64,000 nt of DNA from Pseudoalteromonas rubra (GTDB taxonomy: Bacteria > Pseudomonadota > Gammaproteobacteria > Enterobacterales > Alteromonadaceae), in assembly GCF_005887115.1 (NCBI RefSeq), contig NZ_PNCJ01000008.1:186001-250000 (forward strand). The letters are read 5' to 3'. The stretch's first letter is position 1; each line of letters starts with the position of its first letter. The notes beneath the pieces were generated by a model, which had not been told where the DNA came from, did no database searches, and saw nothing but the letters and a program-made list of their open reading frames with translations. Of this stretch, positions 61,981-64,000 are shown piece by piece. The position numbers were made by a program, and so were the translations under genes.

Positions 61981-63510
61981 TCACTGACATGATCCCCAGG
62001 TTATACCATCTTCACTGCATTGTTTTGTGTAAGTGCCATCGCTTTGATAGGTGGTTCTGAGCCAGTCTTTGTCAGCAAATCGCTCCGTCATCACCCGGTG
62101 CTCACCGCTATCATCCGTCACCCGCTTATACCAGCTAAAAGCAGGCAGGGTCAGTGTCTTTTCTAATTCATAGCCGCTTGCAACGAAATAGTCTGCCAAC
62201 TCTTGCGGGGCCAGTACGGTGTGCTTGTTTACCAGAGAATGCCAGTCAGTCAACCCGTCAAGCATCTCGTTGCGCTGTTCTATCTGAGTATGCTTTTCTA
62301 CCAATTCTGTGCCATATGAGATCGACAGCAAACGCTCAGTCCTCGCGCTAAAGTCCTGTTGCCAGTCGCAGCGTTGTACTTCATTGTCACGTTTATGATC
62401 CAGTGAGTTTGAGAGCTTATATTCAATCCCTTGCAGGGATACCGAAACGCCCTCTTCAAACACACAACGACCTGTATCTTCCGCATTCTCTCTGATGAGG
62501 TCAATTTGCTGCTTGTATTGACCCGCTGATCCCCAGGGTTGGTATACCGTGTTTCTCAGATACTCGACAAATACCACGTTTTCCAGCTCGCTATCCATTT
62601 GTGCCGTTTCACTGAAAAAAGTGCTATCGCCTTTGCCAAATACCACAATGTCGCGATACCAGAGTTGTTCGCTGCTGTGCTCAGACCGAGGCGTTTTCGG
62701 GTAGTGAATAACGCGGATCTCATCCGCATCCGGGTATTGCTCTGCTAACTCAAGGCGCTTTTTCAGACTTGCCTGAAGCCCCAATACAATCCGCTCTGCC
62801 AACTGCTTTGCCTGCTCGTCCTCATTCGCAATGTAATCACTGAACAGCTGCTGTTCAGAGATGTTGTAATGTGCAATTACTTCGTTCGTGGTTTGACGTA
62901 AGATGTTCAGCAACTCACTTAATAATCTGGGCTCCTGTTGCAATTGAGCACAGCTTTTTCCTTTGAAGGTCTCAGACTCACTCAGTGACTGCCACAATAC
63001 CGTAGTCAGTGGCGTGACATGCGCCGCAATACGGTCATCTTCAATGGCCTCAAGTGAAGGAGGTAATACCAGCTGGTAGGCCTTAGTCACTTCACCTAAA
63101 TCTTCGTCAATCGCACCTACTGGCACATCAACATAAGTGGGTACATACACACTACATTGTCTCTGAGCGGCTGTTAGTTCAAGTAGATAGCTTCCCTGAT
63201 CTGTCGAGCGCGCGCTGGGCTCATCAGCATCGTGCGAGCCATTATTATTCAGATCCAGCCAAACCTTGGCCCCGGATACATAGCCATCAATCACCCGGCC
63301 ACGCTGGCTATATTTATTCTCGTCACCCGTCACCTGGTCTCCATTACTCGAACCAGTATCAGAGTTATTCTGAGTATTACTATTTTTATTGGCAGCCACA
63401 TTGACTGAGTCAGGCTGATTGAGGCTATTATCTGAGCCACCTCCGCATGCCGAGAGAGTACCGATACATAAGGCCAGTAAACTGAGCGAGCTAAGTTGTT
63501 TGTTGTTCAT
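61981..63510 (-). CDS. Large lipoprotein with an EF-hand-like calcium loop
   Basis: About 509 aa from the ATG with AAGGAAG upstream; a longer frame lacks a good start. The lipobox is L-S-A-C at about residue 20, followed by G-G-G-S and an Asn/Ser/Asp-rich linker. A motif D-L-N-N-N-G-S-H-D-A-D-E-P near residue 86 is a calcium-loop-like repeat as in SdrD-B or dockerin-type modules, preceded by I-D-G-Y-V-S-G-A-K-V-W. The remainder is alpha/beta with Gln/Glu/Leu-rich helices and no catalytic motif recognised. An envelope lipoprotein of unknown function. Confidence 0.7.
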   Translation of the reverse strand: MNNKQLSSLSLLALCIGTLSACGGGSDNSLNQPDSVNVAANKNSNTQNNSDTGSSNGDQVTGDENKYSQRGRVIDGYVSGAKVWLDLNNNGSHDADEPSARSTDQGSYLLELTAAQRQCSVYVPTYVDVPVGAIDEDLGEVTKAYQLVLPPSLEAIEDDRIAAHVTPLTTVLWQSLSESETFKGKSCAQLQQEPRLLSELLNILRQTTNEVIAHYNISEQQLFSDYIANEDEQAKQLAERIVLGLQASLKKRLELAEQYPDADEIRVIHYPKTPRSEHSSEQLWYRDIVVFGKGDSTFFSETAQMDSELENVVFVEYLRNTVYQPWGSAGQYKQQIDLIRENAEDTGRCVFEEGVSVSLQGIEYKLSNSLDHKRDNEVQRCDWQQDFSARTERLLSISYGTELVEKHTQIEQRNEMLDGLTDWHSLVNKHTVLAPQELADYFVASGYELEKTLTLPAFSWYKRVTDDSGEHRVMTERFADKDWLRTTYQSDGTYTKQCSEDGITWGSCQ

Positions 63511-63664
63511 ATTGTTTCTTCCTTTGTACTGCTTCACCTGATACACAGAACCCCCAAATAAGCACTGGTTCAGGAGTGATAATGGTTCAAATTGTACCTT
63601 GTTCACGGTCTTGTTCTGTATCCGAAATCAGACATATTTCGATAATTTCCAGCCATTTCCTCTA

Positions 63665-63697
63665 AAACCGGCGGTTTGTTTTTGCCTGCTTGCAGGC
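63665..63697. promoter_or_regulatory. Two adjacent short palindromes in a divergent intergenic region
   Basis: AAACCG-G-CGGTTT and, 6 bp later, GCCTGC-TT-GCAGGC. They lie between the divergent lipoprotein and propeller-protein genes and may be regulator binding sites. Low certainty. Confidence 0.3.
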
Positions 63698-63772
63698 TAT
63701 GATACCCACTCATAATTGGTTAAAACTTCCCTCAATTAAAAATAAAAACAACAATAACAAAGATTTAAATAC

Positions 63773-64000
63773 ATGAGATTTGCCTCGCGACCTGCTTTAC
63801 TTCAACTCATAACGCTTCTATTGATGTTGCAACTTAGTTTTAGTGCACTTGCAACCGCCTACACAACATTAACCGTGGCAGATGGTTTACCAAGCAACCG
63901 GATATTTGATATTGAGCGGGATCACACGGGGTTTGCCTGGTTCGCTACCGACAAAGGGCTGGCGCGCTACGATGGCGCTGCCATTGAGGTTTTTTCTCGT
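63773..64000 (+). CDS. Two-component-regulator propeller protein, N-terminal fragment
   Basis: Only the first 76 codons are present; the gene runs off the right edge. Sec signal of about 30 residues (L-L-Q-L-I-T-L-L-L-M-L-Q-L-S-F-S-A-L-A). The following stretch reads L-T-V-A-D-G-L-P-S-N-R-I-F-D-I, then G-F-A-W-F-A-T-D-K-G-L-A-R-Y-D-G. This is the classic first blade of a Reg_prop sensor propeller found in hybrid histidine kinases and diguanylate cyclases. Output domain is outside the window. Confidence 0.85.
   Translation, partial: MRFASRPALLQLITLLLMLQLSFSALATAYTTLTVADGLPSNRIFDIERDHTGFAWFATDKGLARYDGAAIEVFSR

Overview
The window is a chromosomal stretch of a marine-type gammaproteobacterium, most likely an Alteromonadales member close to Pseudoalteromonas. 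This rests on protein family resemblance and gene order (purL/mltF/tadA; nudF-yqiB-cpdA-yqiA-parE-parC beside tolC; rsmE-gshB-yqgE-ruvX; pilT-pilU beside yggS-proC-yggT-rdgB-hemW). No rRNA, tRNA, insertion sequence, phage module or CRISPR array was recognised. Coding is dense and about evenly split between strands.

Layout. 0-6.5 kb holds the 5' end of purL, mltF, a small arginine-rich ORF, tadA, gsk, glutaminase, a purine-type phosphoribosyltransferase and a DinB-fold protein. 6.5-18.8 kb is the accessory part. It has two secreted proteins of unknown function in tandem (one with an HExxH motif and two copies of a PWxC module), a Calx-beta/DUF4114-like secreted protein, small membrane and lipoproteins, a divergent LysR/FAD-monooxygenase pair with an inverted repeat between them, and a secreted alpha/beta hydrolase. 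It ends with a compact candidate RiPP locus: a 59-aa double-glycine precursor followed by a radical SAM/SPASM maturase, then a structured, AT-rich gene-poor stretch.

18.8-43.5 kb is core genome: topoisomerase IV with yqiA, cpdA, yqiB and nudF; tolC; a lipid A acyltransferase-like gene with a TcpQ-like partner; glnE; a DUF350 membrane protein; rsmE, gshB, yqgE, ruvX; pilT/pilU with a periplasmic-binding-like gene tucked behind pilU; and the yggS-proC-yggT-DUF4426-rdgB-hemW operon.

43.5-64 kb holds a DUF885 lipoprotein, an orphan sensor kinase divergent from a Tat-type TRAP solute-binding protein, and a five-gene copper/silver export operon (CopL-like protein, DUF411, CusC, CusB carrying two CusF-like domains, CusA). 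After these come a large repeat-rich lipoprotein, another solute-binding-like protein, the upp-uraA uracil salvage pair, a stand-alone BLUF blue-light sensor, a second large lipoprotein, and the start of a two-component-regulator propeller protein cut by the window edge.

The best candidate for an undescribed system is the precursor/maturase pair at 16.4-18.1 kb. Next are the HExxH/PWxC secreted protein and its partner at 6.7-9.5 kb, and the TRAP-binding-protein/sensor-kinase pair at 45.4-48.6 kb.
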